Below, piece after piece: positions 1 through 7,167 of a stretch of 64,000 bases of DNA. The notes under the pieces were generated by a model that saw only the letters and a list, made by a program, of their open reading frames with translations, was not told the origin of the DNA and made no database searches. This DNA comes from Aquihabitans sp. G128 (lineage in GTDB: Bacteria > Actinomycetota > Acidimicrobiia > Acidimicrobiales > Iamiaceae), in the NCBI RefSeq assembly GCF_019048865.1, contig NZ_CP077604.1, positions 4,836,001 through 4,900,000 on the forward strand, given 5' to 3'. The number at the start of each line of letters is the position of its first letter. Within the stretch, counting starts at the first letter, position 1. A program made the position numbers and the translations under genes.

Positions 1-46
1 TTCTTGACGCCGGGGCGAGCCGGCCTCGCCGGGCCGGACCCCCAGC

Positions 47-2515
47 TCAGAGCAGCTGTCGGGCGTGCTGGTCGAGCCAGCGCAGCAGCTCGCCCTGGGG
101 GAGCGGTCGGCTCAGGTGGAAGCCCTGGGCCAGGTCGCAGCCGAGGCGCTGCAGGAGGGCGAGGTCGTCGGCGTGCTCGACGCCCTCGGCCACGACCTCC
201 AGCCCCAGGTTGTGGCCCAGGTCGATCATCGAGCGGACGATGGTGAACTCGTCGCTGCGCCGGTGCATGCCGCTCACGAACGAGCGGTCGACCTTGATCT
301 CCTGGAGGGGCAGGTCGCGGAGGTAGGTGAGCGAGGAGTAGCCGGTGCCGAAGTCGTCGATGGACGTGGAGACGCCCAGGTCGCCGAGGGCGGTGAAGAC
401 CTCGCGGGCCAGGCTGGGGTCGTCCATGAGCTCGGTCTCGGTGAGCTCGAGCACGAGCGACTCGGGCGGGAGCCCCGTGCGGGCGAGGGTGTCGGCGAGG
501 TGCGGCACGAGGCCGGGGTCGTAGAGGTTGCGGACCGACAGGTTGACCGCCACGCCCAGCTCGTGGCCGGCGTCGTGCCAGGCGCGGGCCGAGCGGAGGC
601 TCTCCTCGATCACCCAGCGGGTGAGCGGCTGGATGGCGCCCGACAGCTCGGCCAGCTCGATGAACTGGTCGGGGCCGAGCAGCCCGAGGCGGGGGTGGTT
701 CCAGCGGACGAGCGCCTCGGCGCGGACCGCCCGGCCGGTGCGGAGGTCGAAGCAGGGCTGGAAGTGGAGGACCAGCTGGCCGGCGGGCACGGCGTCGGGC
801 AGGTCGCCGATGAGGGTGAGGCGCTCGACGCTGGAGCGGTCGTTCTCGGCGGCGTACACGGCGACCCCGGTGCCGGTGCGCTTGGCCAGGTACATGGCCA
901 CGTCGGCCCGCTGGATCAGGGTGGCGACGTCCTGGGCCTGGCTGGGGAACAGGGCGATGCCGATGCTGGCGTTGGTCTGCAGCCGCACGTCGTCGATGAG
1001 GAACGGCTCGGCGAGGATCGTCCGCACCCGTTCGGCCACGGCGCGGGCGGCGGCTTCGTCGATGTGGCCGGCGAGGACGACGGCGAACTCATCGCCACCC
1101 AGGCGGGCGACCAGGGCGTCGTCGAGGTCGCGGGCGAGGCGGAGGCCGATCTCGCGCAGGAGGCGGTCGCCCACCTGGTGGCCGAGGGCGTCGTTGACCT
1201 CCTTGAACTGGTCGAGGTCCATCATCAGCAGGGCGAGGGTCTCGCCGCTGACCGGCGTGTCCCGCACGGCCCGGTGCAGCTCCTCGTCCAGGAGGCGCCG
1301 GTTCGGCAGGCCGGTGAGGCCGTCGTAGAGCGCCTGGCGGCGCAGGGCCTCCGATGCGGCCACCGCGTCGGTGACGTCGAGCAGCGAGACGCCCACCGAG
1401 CGGCCGGGGAGCGGGAAGGCCCGCAGGGTGATCACCCGGGGCGGGCCCGAGGGCGGCTGCAGCAGCAGGTCGTCGACGCGGAAGGCGGTGTTGCGGGAGG
1501 CCACTGCAGCGAGGCGCGTCCGCAGGCGGGAGCCGGCCAGGACCGGGAACGCCTCCTCGATGGTGGTGCCCACCAGCGGCGTGAGGCTGCGGCCCACCAG
1601 GGCCTCGGCGGCGGCGTTGGCGGCGCCGAGGAGCAGGACGTCGGGGTCGCGCTCGTCGATGCGCAGCACCAGCAGGGCGAGGTCGATGCCCTCGACGATG
1701 TCGGCGTACTGGTTGACCCGCTGCTCGATGCGGACCTGCTCGCTGATGTCGAGGCTCATCCCCTGCAGGGCGGTGGTTCGCCCGTTGCCGTCGGTGGTGA
1801 CCGACACCCGGTCGTGGAGGTGCACCCACCGCTCGTCGGCGGCCCGGAACCGGTAGCTGACCTCGTGGTCGACGCCCAGCGACATCGCCCGCTGGGTGGC
1901 CTGGGCCACCGCCTCCACGTCCTCCGGGTGCAGGTGCTGCAGCCAGAACCCGGGCTCCTGCCACTCGTCGGTGGTCCAGCCCAGCATCGTCACGGCCCGC
2001 TGGTTCACGTAGGTCACCAGCTGGTCCTCCGCACGGCGGATCCAGAGGATGGCGTCGAGGTTGTCGACCGTGGTGTTGAGCTGGTTGCGGACGTCGGATT
2101 CGGTCGAGGCCAACCGCCCCACCGCGGTGGCCACCATGGCGGCGGCGATGGTGAAGGCGACGACCGTGACCGTGGCGTCCGGCAAGCCACTGGTGAGGGC
2201 GACCAGGGTGAGGCCGGCTGCGCCGTAGGCGATCAGCACCAGCGTGCGGTCCAGCCCCGAGATGCTGGCCGAGAGCGAGACGACCGCCATCATCACGGCC
2301 ACCGCCGGCAGCGTCGTCGACTCGAGCAGGGCCGGGAAGAGCAGGCAGCCGGAGAGGTCGCCGAGGTGGACCCAGAGCGGCATCTGCCCGGTGGTCCGGG
2401 CGAAGTGGTGGCCGAGCAGGTTGATGGCCGTCCCGCAGCCCAGGATCAGGGCCGGCACCCAGAGCGGGAACCGCTGGACGGCCAGGGCGCCGGCGGCCAG
2501 GGCGACGATGCCCAC
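47..2515 (-). CDS. membrane PAS-PAS-GGDEF-EAL cyclic-di-GMP protein
   Basis: Predicted bifunctional c-di-GMP turnover protein, 822 residues. The first ~135 residues hold several hydrophobic helices; two PAS-like regions follow (~145-260 and ~270-390), then a GGDEF domain (~392-555) with an intact RLGGDEF motif near residue 473, and an EAL domain (~565-815) with AEALVRW, ELTETELM, DDFGTGYSSL and KVDRSFV, the residues expected of an active phosphodiesterase. So both cyclase and phosphodiesterase motifs look catalytic; which dominates cannot be read from sequence. The GTG start used here falls inside the first membrane helix and has no Shine-Dalgarno. The same helix continues upstream in frame, and an ATG at 2631 would supply a sensible N-terminus if the C7 run at 2606-2612 had one more base, so the true start is probably 2631 and this is an N-terminally shortened model. 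It is the first gene in the window and convergent with nothing visible. Confidence 0.9.
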   Translation of the reverse strand: MGIVALAAGALAVQRFPLWVPALILGCGTAINLLGHHFARTTGQMPLWVHLGDLSGCLLFPALLESTTLPAVAVMMAVVSLSASISGLDRTLVLIAYGAAGLTLVALTSGLPDATVTVVAFTIAAAMVATAVGRLASTESDVRNQLNTTVDNLDAILWIRRAEDQLVTYVNQRAVTMLGWTTDEWQEPGFWLQHLHPEDVEAVAQATQRAMSLGVDHEVSYRFRAADERWVHLHDRVSVTTDGNGRTTALQGMSLDISEQVRIEQRVNQYADIVEGIDLALLVLRIDERDPDVLLLGAANAAAEALVGRSLTPLVGTTIEEAFPVLAGSRLRTRLAAVASRNTAFRVDDLLLQPPSGPPRVITLRAFPLPGRSVGVSLLDVTDAVAASEALRRQALYDGLTGLPNRRLLDEELHRAVRDTPVSGETLALLMMDLDQFKEVNDALGHQVGDRLLREIGLRLARDLDDALVARLGGDEFAVVLAGHIDEAAARAVAERVRTILAEPFLIDDVRLQTNASIGIALFPSQAQDVATLIQRADVAMYLAKRTGTGVAVYAAENDRSSVERLTLIGDLPDAVPAGQLVLHFQPCFDLRTGRAVRAEALVRWNHPRLGLLGPDQFIELAELSGAIQPLTRWVIEESLRSARAWHDAGHELGVAVNLSVRNLYDPGLVPHLADTLARTGLPPESLVLELTETELMDDPSLAREVFTALGDLGVSTSIDDFGTGYSSLTYLRDLPLQEIKVDRSFVSGMHRRSDEFTIVRSMIDLGHNLGLEVVAEGVEHADDLALLQRLGCDLAQGFHLSRPLPQGELLRWLDQHARQLL

Positions 2516-2694
2516 GTAGCGCTGCAGGAACAGGACGTGCAGGAGGCGGCCGCGTGCGATGTCGACGCCGGGGCGGGTGCGCTCCTGCGTGCTGCCGGCC
2601 TGCGGCCCCCCCTCGAGTCATCGTCCGCCATCCTCGCACCTGTCACCCGTCCGGAGAGACCCGAGCGAGGTGGGGCCGGGCGCAGGGCAGGCGC

Positions 2695-2700
2695 TACGGT
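2695..2700 (+). promoter_or_regulatory. putative -10 box of the MaoC-like gene
   Basis: TACGGT fits the actinobacterial TANNNT -10 consensus and sits about 45 nt before the start, leaving a short leader that contains an AGAGG ribosome site. No clear -35 is visible. Confidence 0.35.
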
Positions 2701-2744
2701 CCGGCCGTCCAACCCTTCCCAACCGATCCCCAGAGGTGACCCCG

Positions 2745-3257
2745 GTGACCACGCACGAACGCCCCTTCGGCCGCAACTTCGAGGACTTCGAGGTGGGCGA
2801 CGTCTACCGCCACTGGCCCGGCAAGACCATCACCGAGTACGACGACCACCTGTTCTGCATGATCACCATGAACCACCACCCGCTGCACACCAACGACTGG
2901 TACGCCGAGCAGTCGCCGCAGGGCAAGAACGTGGTGGTCGGCAACCTGGTGTACTCCCTGGTGCTCGGGATGAGCGTGCCCGACGTCAGCGGCGCCGCGG
3001 TGGCCAACCTCGAGGTCGAGACCCTCAAGCACTCCAAGCCCACCTTCCACGGCGACACCATCTACGCCGAGACCAAGGTGCTGGAGAAGAAGCTCACCTC
3101 CAAGGGCGACCGGGGCATCGTCTCGGTGGAGACCAAGGGCATCAACCAGCGCGGCGAAGAGGTCTGCTACTTCAAGCGCAAGGTGATGGTGTGGACGAAC
3201 GAGGCGGCGCCCGGCCGCCAGCGCCCCTACGCCGAAGCCGACGTCTGGGAGGACTGA
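2745..3257 (+). CDS. MaoC-family (hotdog) dehydratase
   Basis: A 170-residue single-hotdog protein of the MaoC/R-specific enoyl-CoA hydratase superfamily. The opening FEDFEVGDVYRHWPGKTITEYD and the VVVGN-LVYSLVLGMSVPDVSG stretch are typical of the MaoC-like hydratases found in actinobacterial acyl-CoA metabolism. The catalytic segment reads TMNHHPLHTN: the His of the hydratase motif is kept but the usual Asp is Asn and the following Asn is His, as in the mesaconyl/methylfumaryl-CoA hydratase-like branch. The substrate is therefore uncertain, but a branched or dicarboxylic enoyl-CoA is more likely than a plain fatty enoyl-CoA. GTG at 2745 was chosen because AGAGG lies 8 nt upstream; GTG at 2736 is the alternative. 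mutY follows 32 bp downstream on the same strand and may be co-transcribed. Confidence 0.85.
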   Translation: MTTHERPFGRNFEDFEVGDVYRHWPGKTITEYDDHLFCMITMNHHPLHTNDWYAEQSPQGKNVVVGNLVYSLVLGMSVPDVSGAAVANLEVETLKHSKPTFHGDTIYAETKVLEKKLTSKGDRGIVSVETKGINQRGEEVCYFKRKVMVWTNEAAPGRQRPYAEADVWED

Positions 3258-3289
3258 CGCCCGACGTCCGGGCCGCCGAGGGCCCTGCC

Positions 3290-4180
3290 GTGGCCGCCGA
3301 TCCGGCCGTCGGCGACGACCGGACCGAGCGCCTGCTCGCCTGGTTCGGCGACGGCGGCCGGGACCTGCCGTGGCGGCGGACCCGGGACCCGTGGCGGGTG
3401 CTGGTGTCGGAGCTGATGCTCCAGCAGACCCAGGTCGCCCGGGTCCTGCCCCGCTACGAGGCCTTCCTCGACCGGTGGCCCACCCCGGCGGCGTGCGCCG
3501 CCTCGTCGGTGGCCGACGTCGTCACCGCATGGGCGGGGCTGGGCTACAACCGGCGGGCGGTGAACCTGCACCGGTGCGCCACGGCCGTGGCGCACGACCA
3601 CGGCGGTCGCCTGCCCGCCGACCTCGCCGGCCTGCTGGCCCTCCCGGGCATCGGGCCCTACACGGCCCGGGCCGTGCTGGCCTTCGCCCACGAGGCCGAC
3701 GGCGTCGGCGTGCTCGACACCAACGCCGCCCGCATCCTCGCTCGCTGGACCGGCCGCCCGCTCGGCCGGGCGGAGGCCCAGGACGCCGCCGACCTGGCGG
3801 TGCCCGAGGGCCGGTCCTGGGCGTGGAACCAGGCCATGCTCGACCTGGGCGCCACCGTGTGCCGCAAGCGTGCGCCGCGGTGCGACGCCTGTCCCGTCGC
3901 GGTCGACTGCGCCTGGCGGGTGGCGGGCAACCCCGAGCCCGACCCGGCCGTGGGCTCGGCCGGCGTCAGCGGCGGCCAGTCCCGCTTCGAGGGCTCGGAC
4001 CGCCAGGGCCGCGGCCGCCTCGTCGACGCCCTGCGCGCCGGCCCGGTCCCGGCCCACGCCCTGCCCGCCGCCACGGGCTGGCCCGACGACCCCGATCGGG
4101 CGTCCCGCGTCGCCGCCACCCTCGTCGCCGACGGCCTCGCCCGCGTCGACCCCACCGGCACCCACCACCTCCCGTCCTGA
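3290..4180 (+). CDS. mutY: A/G-specific adenine glycosylase MutY
   Basis: Removes adenine mispaired with 8-oxoguanine in base-excision repair. The 296-residue protein shows the MutY pattern in order: LPWRRTRDPWRVLVSE, LMLQQTQVARV, the helix-hairpin-helix LPGIGPYTARAV, the catalytic-Asp segment VLDTNAARILARW, and a [4Fe-4S] loop with Cys spacing 6-2-5 (CRKRAPRCDACPVAVDC). It stops soon after the cluster loop, so it lacks the Nudix-like 8-oxoG-sensing domain of the ~350-residue enterobacterial enzyme, as is usual in actinobacteria; the last ~65 residues are low-complexity. The GTG start has GAGGG 7 nt upstream. It follows the MaoC-like gene closely, and its 3' end faces a cluster of palindromic repeats. 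Confidence 0.93.
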   Translation: MAADPAVGDDRTERLLAWFGDGGRDLPWRRTRDPWRVLVSELMLQQTQVARVLPRYEAFLDRWPTPAACAASSVADVVTAWAGLGYNRRAVNLHRCATAVAHDHGGRLPADLAGLLALPGIGPYTARAVLAFAHEADGVGVLDTNAARILARWTGRPLGRAEAQDAADLAVPEGRSWAWNQAMLDLGATVCRKRAPRCDACPVAVDCAWRVAGNPEPDPAVGSAGVSGGQSRFEGSDRQGRGRLVDALRAGPVPAHALPAATGWPDDPDRASRVAATLVADGLARVDPTGTHHLPS

Positions 4181-4207
4181 CCCCCCCCCCGGACCCCACC
4201 CCGATGC

Positions 4208-4255
4208 AACTTGTGGGCCGAGGCCGCCGCTTCCGGCGGTGTGGGCCCACAAGTT
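4208..4255. repeat. 48-bp palindromic repeat, copy 1
   Basis: Begins AACTTGTGGGCC and ends GGGCCCACAAGTT, so the ends are reverse complements and the unit can fold into a hairpin with an 11-12 bp stem; the centre contains a second inverted repeat (GCCGCC/GGCGGT). The same element recurs at 4306, 4379, 38158 and 57978, always between genes. It may act as a bidirectional terminator here, or be a REP-like mobile palindrome. Confidence 0.8.
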
Positions 4256-4305
4256 CACGGTGGGGCACCGACCCCACCTGACGCCCACCGACCCCACCCC
4301 GATGC

Positions 4306-4353
4306 AACTTGTGGGCCGAGGCTGCTGTTTTCGGCGGTGTGGGCCCACAAGTT
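4306..4353. repeat. 48-bp palindromic repeat, copy 2
   Basis: Same ends and orientation as the copy at 4208, with a few central substitutions. It shares ~10 bp of left flank with copy 1, which suggests the pair arose by local duplication. Confidence 0.8.
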
Positions 4354-4378
4354 CGAAGGGGTGGGGCGGACCGGCTCG

Positions 4379-4426
4379 AACTTGTGGGCGGAGGCCGCCG
4401 TTTCCGGCGGTGTGGGCCCACAAGTT
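4379..4426. repeat. 48-bp palindromic repeat, copy 3
   Basis: Same unit as the copies at 4208 and 4306 with AACTTGTGGGCG at the left end. It is flanked by GTTCGAAGGGG-type sequence that also follows copy 2. Confidence 0.8.
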
Positions 4427-4508
4427 CGAAGGGGGGGATCGCGGGGGTGGGGATGGGCGGCGGTGGGGGTGGGCCGGTCGTGACCGGTGGGGGTGGTGAG
4501 CGGCGGGG

Positions 4509-5384
4509 TCAGGGGGTGAGGAAGTCGAGGATGAGGCGGTTGACGACGGCGGGCTGCTCGAGCTGGAGGAAGTGGCCGGCGTCGGCCACCAGCTCCACGC
4601 GGGAGTCGGGGTGGGGGAGGGCGGTGCGGACGGAGTCGTCGATGAGCTCGACGCCCATGCAGCCGTCGTCGACGCCGTGCAGGTACAGCGTGGGCTGGGC
4701 CAGGGGCAGGGCGGCGGCGGCCTCGACGGCGTCGTACTCGGGGGACTTGGCGCCGGCGCCGAGGGTGGCCCGGTAGTAGCCGAGCGCGGCGGTGAGGTTG
4801 GCCGGGTCCCGCAGCGCGTCCTTGACGTGGGCGAGGTCCTCGGCGGCGTCGTAGCCGGGCGACCAGTCGGCCCACAGGCGGTCGATGAACGCCAGGTCGT
4901 CCATGGGCACCGCCAGGTCGGCCAGCGGCGACTGGAAGAAGAACATGTACCAGCTCTTGCGCAGCTGGTCGTAGGAGAAGAAGGCGTTGGCCACCGTGCC
5001 GAGCGGCGGCACCGCGGCGACCACGACCTTGGCCCAGCGCTCGGGCGCGGAGCCGGCGGCGGCGTAGGTGGCGATGGCGCCCCAGTCGTGGCCGACGATC
5101 ACCGCGTCGCCGTCGCCGCCGAGGACCTCGTGGAGGGCGATGGCGTCGCTCGCCACCGCGCCCGACTGGTACAGCCCGTCGGACGGCACCTCGGTCGGGG
5201 CGTAGCCGCGGAGGAACGGCGCCACCACGCGGTAGCCGGCGCCGGCCAGCTCGGGGATGAGGTGCCGCCAGCCCCACGCCGTGTCGGGGAAGCCGTGGAG
5301 CAGGAGCGCCAGCGGCCCCTCGCCCTCGGTGAGGTAGCCGAACGTGAGGCCGTTGGCCTCGACCTGTCCCTCGGAGATCGTCAT
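4509..5384 (-). CDS. alpha/beta hydrolase, epoxide hydrolase / dehalogenase type
   Basis: A 291-residue soluble alpha/beta-hydrolase. The nucleophile elbow is GHDWG with Asp100 in place of Ser, which is the signature of epoxide hydrolases and haloalkane/fluoroacetate dehalogenases, which form an Asp-ester intermediate. HGFPDTAWGW (from His30) supplies the oxyanion hole, HGVDDGCMG the acidic residue and DAGHFLQLEQP the general-base His. A hydrophobic aromatic-rich cap lies between (about residues 130-200). Substrate cannot be told from sequence; epoxide hydrolysis is the commonest role for this motif set. The ATG at 5384 was preferred over an upstream extension because a TATGGT box lies 8 nt before it and the extension is of non-coding composition. 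Divergent from the MBL-fold gene. Confidence 0.88.
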   Translation of the reverse strand: MTISEGQVEANGLTFGYLTEGEGPLALLLHGFPDTAWGWRHLIPELAGAGYRVVAPFLRGYAPTEVPSDGLYQSGAVASDAIALHEVLGGDGDAVIVGHDWGAIATYAAAGSAPERWAKVVVAAVPPLGTVANAFFSYDQLRKSWYMFFFQSPLADLAVPMDDLAFIDRLWADWSPGYDAAEDLAHVKDALRDPANLTAALGYYRATLGAGAKSPEYDAVEAAAALPLAQPTLYLHGVDDGCMGVELIDDSVRTALPHPDSRVELVADAGHFLQLEQPAVVNRLILDFLTP

Positions 5385-5392
5385 GGCGGCGC

Positions 5393-5398
5393 ACCATA
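5393..5398 (-). promoter_or_regulatory. -10 box giving a leaderless hydrolase mRNA
   Basis: Read on the minus strand this is TATGGT, followed by 8 nt and the ATG at 5384. There is no Shine-Dalgarno, so transcription probably starts at or next to the start codon. Confidence 0.45.
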
Positions 5399-5416
5399 AC
5401 GGTTCACCGCCGGCAG

Positions 5417-5436
5417 GCGTAGGGGTGCGCCTACGC
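5417..5436. promoter_or_regulatory. inverted repeat in divergent promoter region
   Basis: GCGTAGG-N6-CCTACGC, a perfect 7-bp inverted repeat between the divergent hydrolase and MBL-fold genes. It lies 20-40 bp upstream of the hydrolase -10, a usual place for an operator. No regulator gene is adjacent. Confidence 0.35.
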
Positions 5437-5533
5437 TCCGTCGTCGCCCACGTGCTATCGGTCACAGACGGGTCGTCTCGGTGAAAGCTTGACTACGGTT
5501 CGCTGACATCAGGGGGCCTCAGGAGCCGAACAC

Positions 5534-6403
5534 ATGGTGAACATCACGTTCTGGGGGGTGCGCGGCTCGACGCCATGCCCGTGCGACGCCAACCGGCGCT
5601 ACGGCGGCAACACCGCCTGCGTCAGCGTCGAGGCACCCGGGCTGGACCCGATCGTGTTCGACCTCGGCACCGGCCTCCGCTTCTGGGGCGACACCCTCGC
5701 CAGCGACTCGGAGCCGTTCCGCGGCCTGGCCCTCGTCACCCACCTGCACTGGGACCACGTGCAGGGCCTGCCGTTCTTCGTGCCCATCCACCGCGACGGC
5801 GCCCAGCTCCAGGTCTGCGGCCGCAGCGAGGACGGCACCCTCGCCCAGGCCTTCGGCGAGTTCATGCGCCCGCCGTTCTTCCCGGTGCGCCCCGGCGAGC
5901 TGATCGGCGACATCTCCTTCGTCGACGTCGCCGACACCGAGCTCGACTGGGGGCGGGCCCACGTGACCGTGCGGGACGTGCCCCACACCGGCGCCACCAA
6001 CGGCTACCGCGTGGAGATCGACGGCGTGGTCATCGCCTACGTGAGCGACCACCAGCAGCCCGTCGACGGTGGGCCGATCGCCGCCTCCGTCCTCGAGCTG
6101 TGCCGGGACGCCGACCTCGTCATCCACGACGCCCAGTACGAGCCCCACGAGTTCGCCCTGAAGTCCGACTGGGGCCACTGCACCGTCGAGTACGCCGTGC
6201 GGGTGGCGGCCGAGGCCGGCGCCAAGCGCCTGGCGCTGTTCCACCACGACCCGAGCCACGGCGACGACATCGTCGACCGGCTCGAGGTCGAGGCCCGGGC
6301 GTTCGCCGAGGGCACCTCGGTGGTCGAGGTCATCGCCGCCGCCGAGGGCACCACCGTCGCCCTCTCCGCTGCGTCGGCGGCGGCCGGGGCTGCGTCGGCC
6401 TGA
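5534..6403 (+). CDS. metallo-beta-lactamase-fold hydrolase
   Basis: A 289-residue cytoplasmic MBL-fold protein. It begins ITFWGVRGSTPCPC and NRRYGGNTACV, the start typical of the RNase Z/PhnP/phosphodiesterase-like branch, and carries the HLHWDH metal motif (about residues 75-80), a later His (PHTGATNGYR), the Asp of YVSDH and the closing FHHDPSH. These give a di-metal site. In this branch substrates include cyclic nucleotides and cyclic phosphodiesters; I cannot assign one. ATG at 5534 has AGGAG 9 nt upstream. The last ~25 residues are an Ala-rich tail. The flavin reductase gene follows 76 bp downstream on the same strand. Confidence 0.85.
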   Translation: MVNITFWGVRGSTPCPCDANRRYGGNTACVSVEAPGLDPIVFDLGTGLRFWGDTLASDSEPFRGLALVTHLHWDHVQGLPFFVPIHRDGAQLQVCGRSEDGTLAQAFGEFMRPPFFPVRPGELIGDISFVDVADTELDWGRAHVTVRDVPHTGATNGYRVEIDGVVIAYVSDHQQPVDGGPIAASVLELCRDADLVIHDAQYEPHEFALKSDWGHCTVEYAVRVAAEAGAKRLALFHHDPSHGDDIVDRLEVEARAFAEGTSVVEVIAAAEGTTVALSAASAAAGAASA

Positions 6404-6479
6404 TCGCCGCGGCGCCTAGCCTGACGGTCCGTCACCCCGCCGGACGGGCTGACCCGGACCACCCCAGGAGCCACCCCCG

Positions 6480-6956
6480 ATGACCGAGCCCGTGTTCGAC
6501 AGCGCCCGCTTCCGCCAGGTGCTCGGCCACTTCCCGACGGGCGTCTGCGTCGTCAGCGCCATGGTCGACGATGCGCCGGTGGGCATGGCCATCGGGTCGT
6601 TCTTCTCGATCTCGCTGGATCCACCGCTGGTGGGCTTCTGCGCCGGCAAGACGTCGTCGACCTGGCCGAAGCTCCACGGCGCCGGCCGCTTCTGCGCCAG
6701 CATCCTGGCCGACGACCAGGAAGACGTCTGCCGGGTGTTCGCCTCCAAGGAGCCCGACAAGTTCTCGGGCATCGGCTGGGACCACTCGCCGCTGGGCTCG
6801 CCTCGCCTGAAGGGTGCCCTCGCCTGGATCGACTGCGAGCTCGACGCCGTCCACGAGGCCGGCGACCACGACATCGCCGTCGGCGCCGTCCACGACCTCC
6901 ACGTGGAGCACGAGGGCAAGCCCCTCGTCTTCTTCCGCGGCGGCTACGGCGTGTGA
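6480..6956 (+). CDS. flavin reductase family protein
   Basis: A 158-residue FMN-binding split-barrel protein of the flavin reductase (HpaC/DIM6-NTAB) family, which uses NAD(P)H to reduce free flavin for a partner monooxygenase. Recognisable elements are FRQVLGHFPTGVCVVSA at the N-terminus, the flavin-contact segment GMAIGSFFSISLDPPLV, and the C-terminal PLVFFRGGYG. ATG at 6480 has AGGAG nine bases upstream, and a TAGCCT -10-like box at 6417-6422 could give it its own promoter. No partner monooxygenase lies next to it. Confidence 0.88.
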   Translation: MTEPVFDSARFRQVLGHFPTGVCVVSAMVDDAPVGMAIGSFFSISLDPPLVGFCAGKTSSTWPKLHGAGRFCASILADDQEDVCRVFASKEPDKFSGIGWDHSPLGSPRLKGALAWIDCELDAVHEAGDHDIAVGAVHDLHVEHEGKPLVFFRGGYGV

Positions 6957-7036
6957 ACGTCGTCGTCACTCGTTCGCTGCGCTCACTCCGTTCCTCCGAG
7001 CTTCGATCGACCGGCTGACGCCGGGCTGTTCTCGCA

Positions 7037-7061
7037 ACGACGGCGGCGGAGCCGCCGTCGT
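7037..7061. terminator. hairpin terminator between convergent genes
   Basis: ACGACGGCGGC, a GGA loop, then GCCGCCGTCGT: an 11-bp perfect stem between the flavin reductase gene (plus) and the oligopeptidase gene (minus). No T-tract follows, as is common in high-GC actinobacteria. It can serve both strands. Confidence 0.55.
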
Positions 7062-7167
7062 CGGTCGTCAGGGGGCTCCGCAAGCTCCTCCCCCCGACAC
7101 CCCCCCGAGCTCGCTTCGCTCGAACTGCGCCTCGTCGGTTGCGCCCTGGCCTGCGTCCGGGGTGGGG

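Larger units (their letters stand above)
4181..4508. other. gene-free convergent interval carrying three palindromic repeats
   Basis: This 328-bp interval separates two convergent genes. It opens with a C9 run, then holds three copies of the 48-bp palindrome described in the next entries, two of them preceded by the same short flank (accccgatgc), and ends in a G-rich low-complexity stretch. No open frame in it looks coding. Confidence 0.7.

Noticed and set aside
65..3256. Very long open frame on the plus strand opposite the GGDEF/EAL gene
   Set aside because: Its composition (Val/Gly/Asp/His-rich with no domain) is the antisense shadow of a high-GC gene. The minus-strand frame has all the motifs; only the distal part (3290-4180) of that plus frame is real and is mutY.
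4208..4426. Three palindromes as a CRISPR array
   Set aside because: Spacing is uneven, the spacers share sequence, and identical units occur alone elsewhere.
5489..5494. TTGACT as -35 of the MBL-fold gene
   Set aside because: No -10-like hexamer lies 15-19 nt downstream; the sequence there is GGGGGC.
6957..7036. Repeated GCTCGCTTCGCTCG-like words between the flavin reductase and oligopeptidase genes
   Set aside because: Short self-complementary words of this type are common filler in high-GC actinobacterial intergenic DNA; only the 7037-7061 hairpin is distinct.
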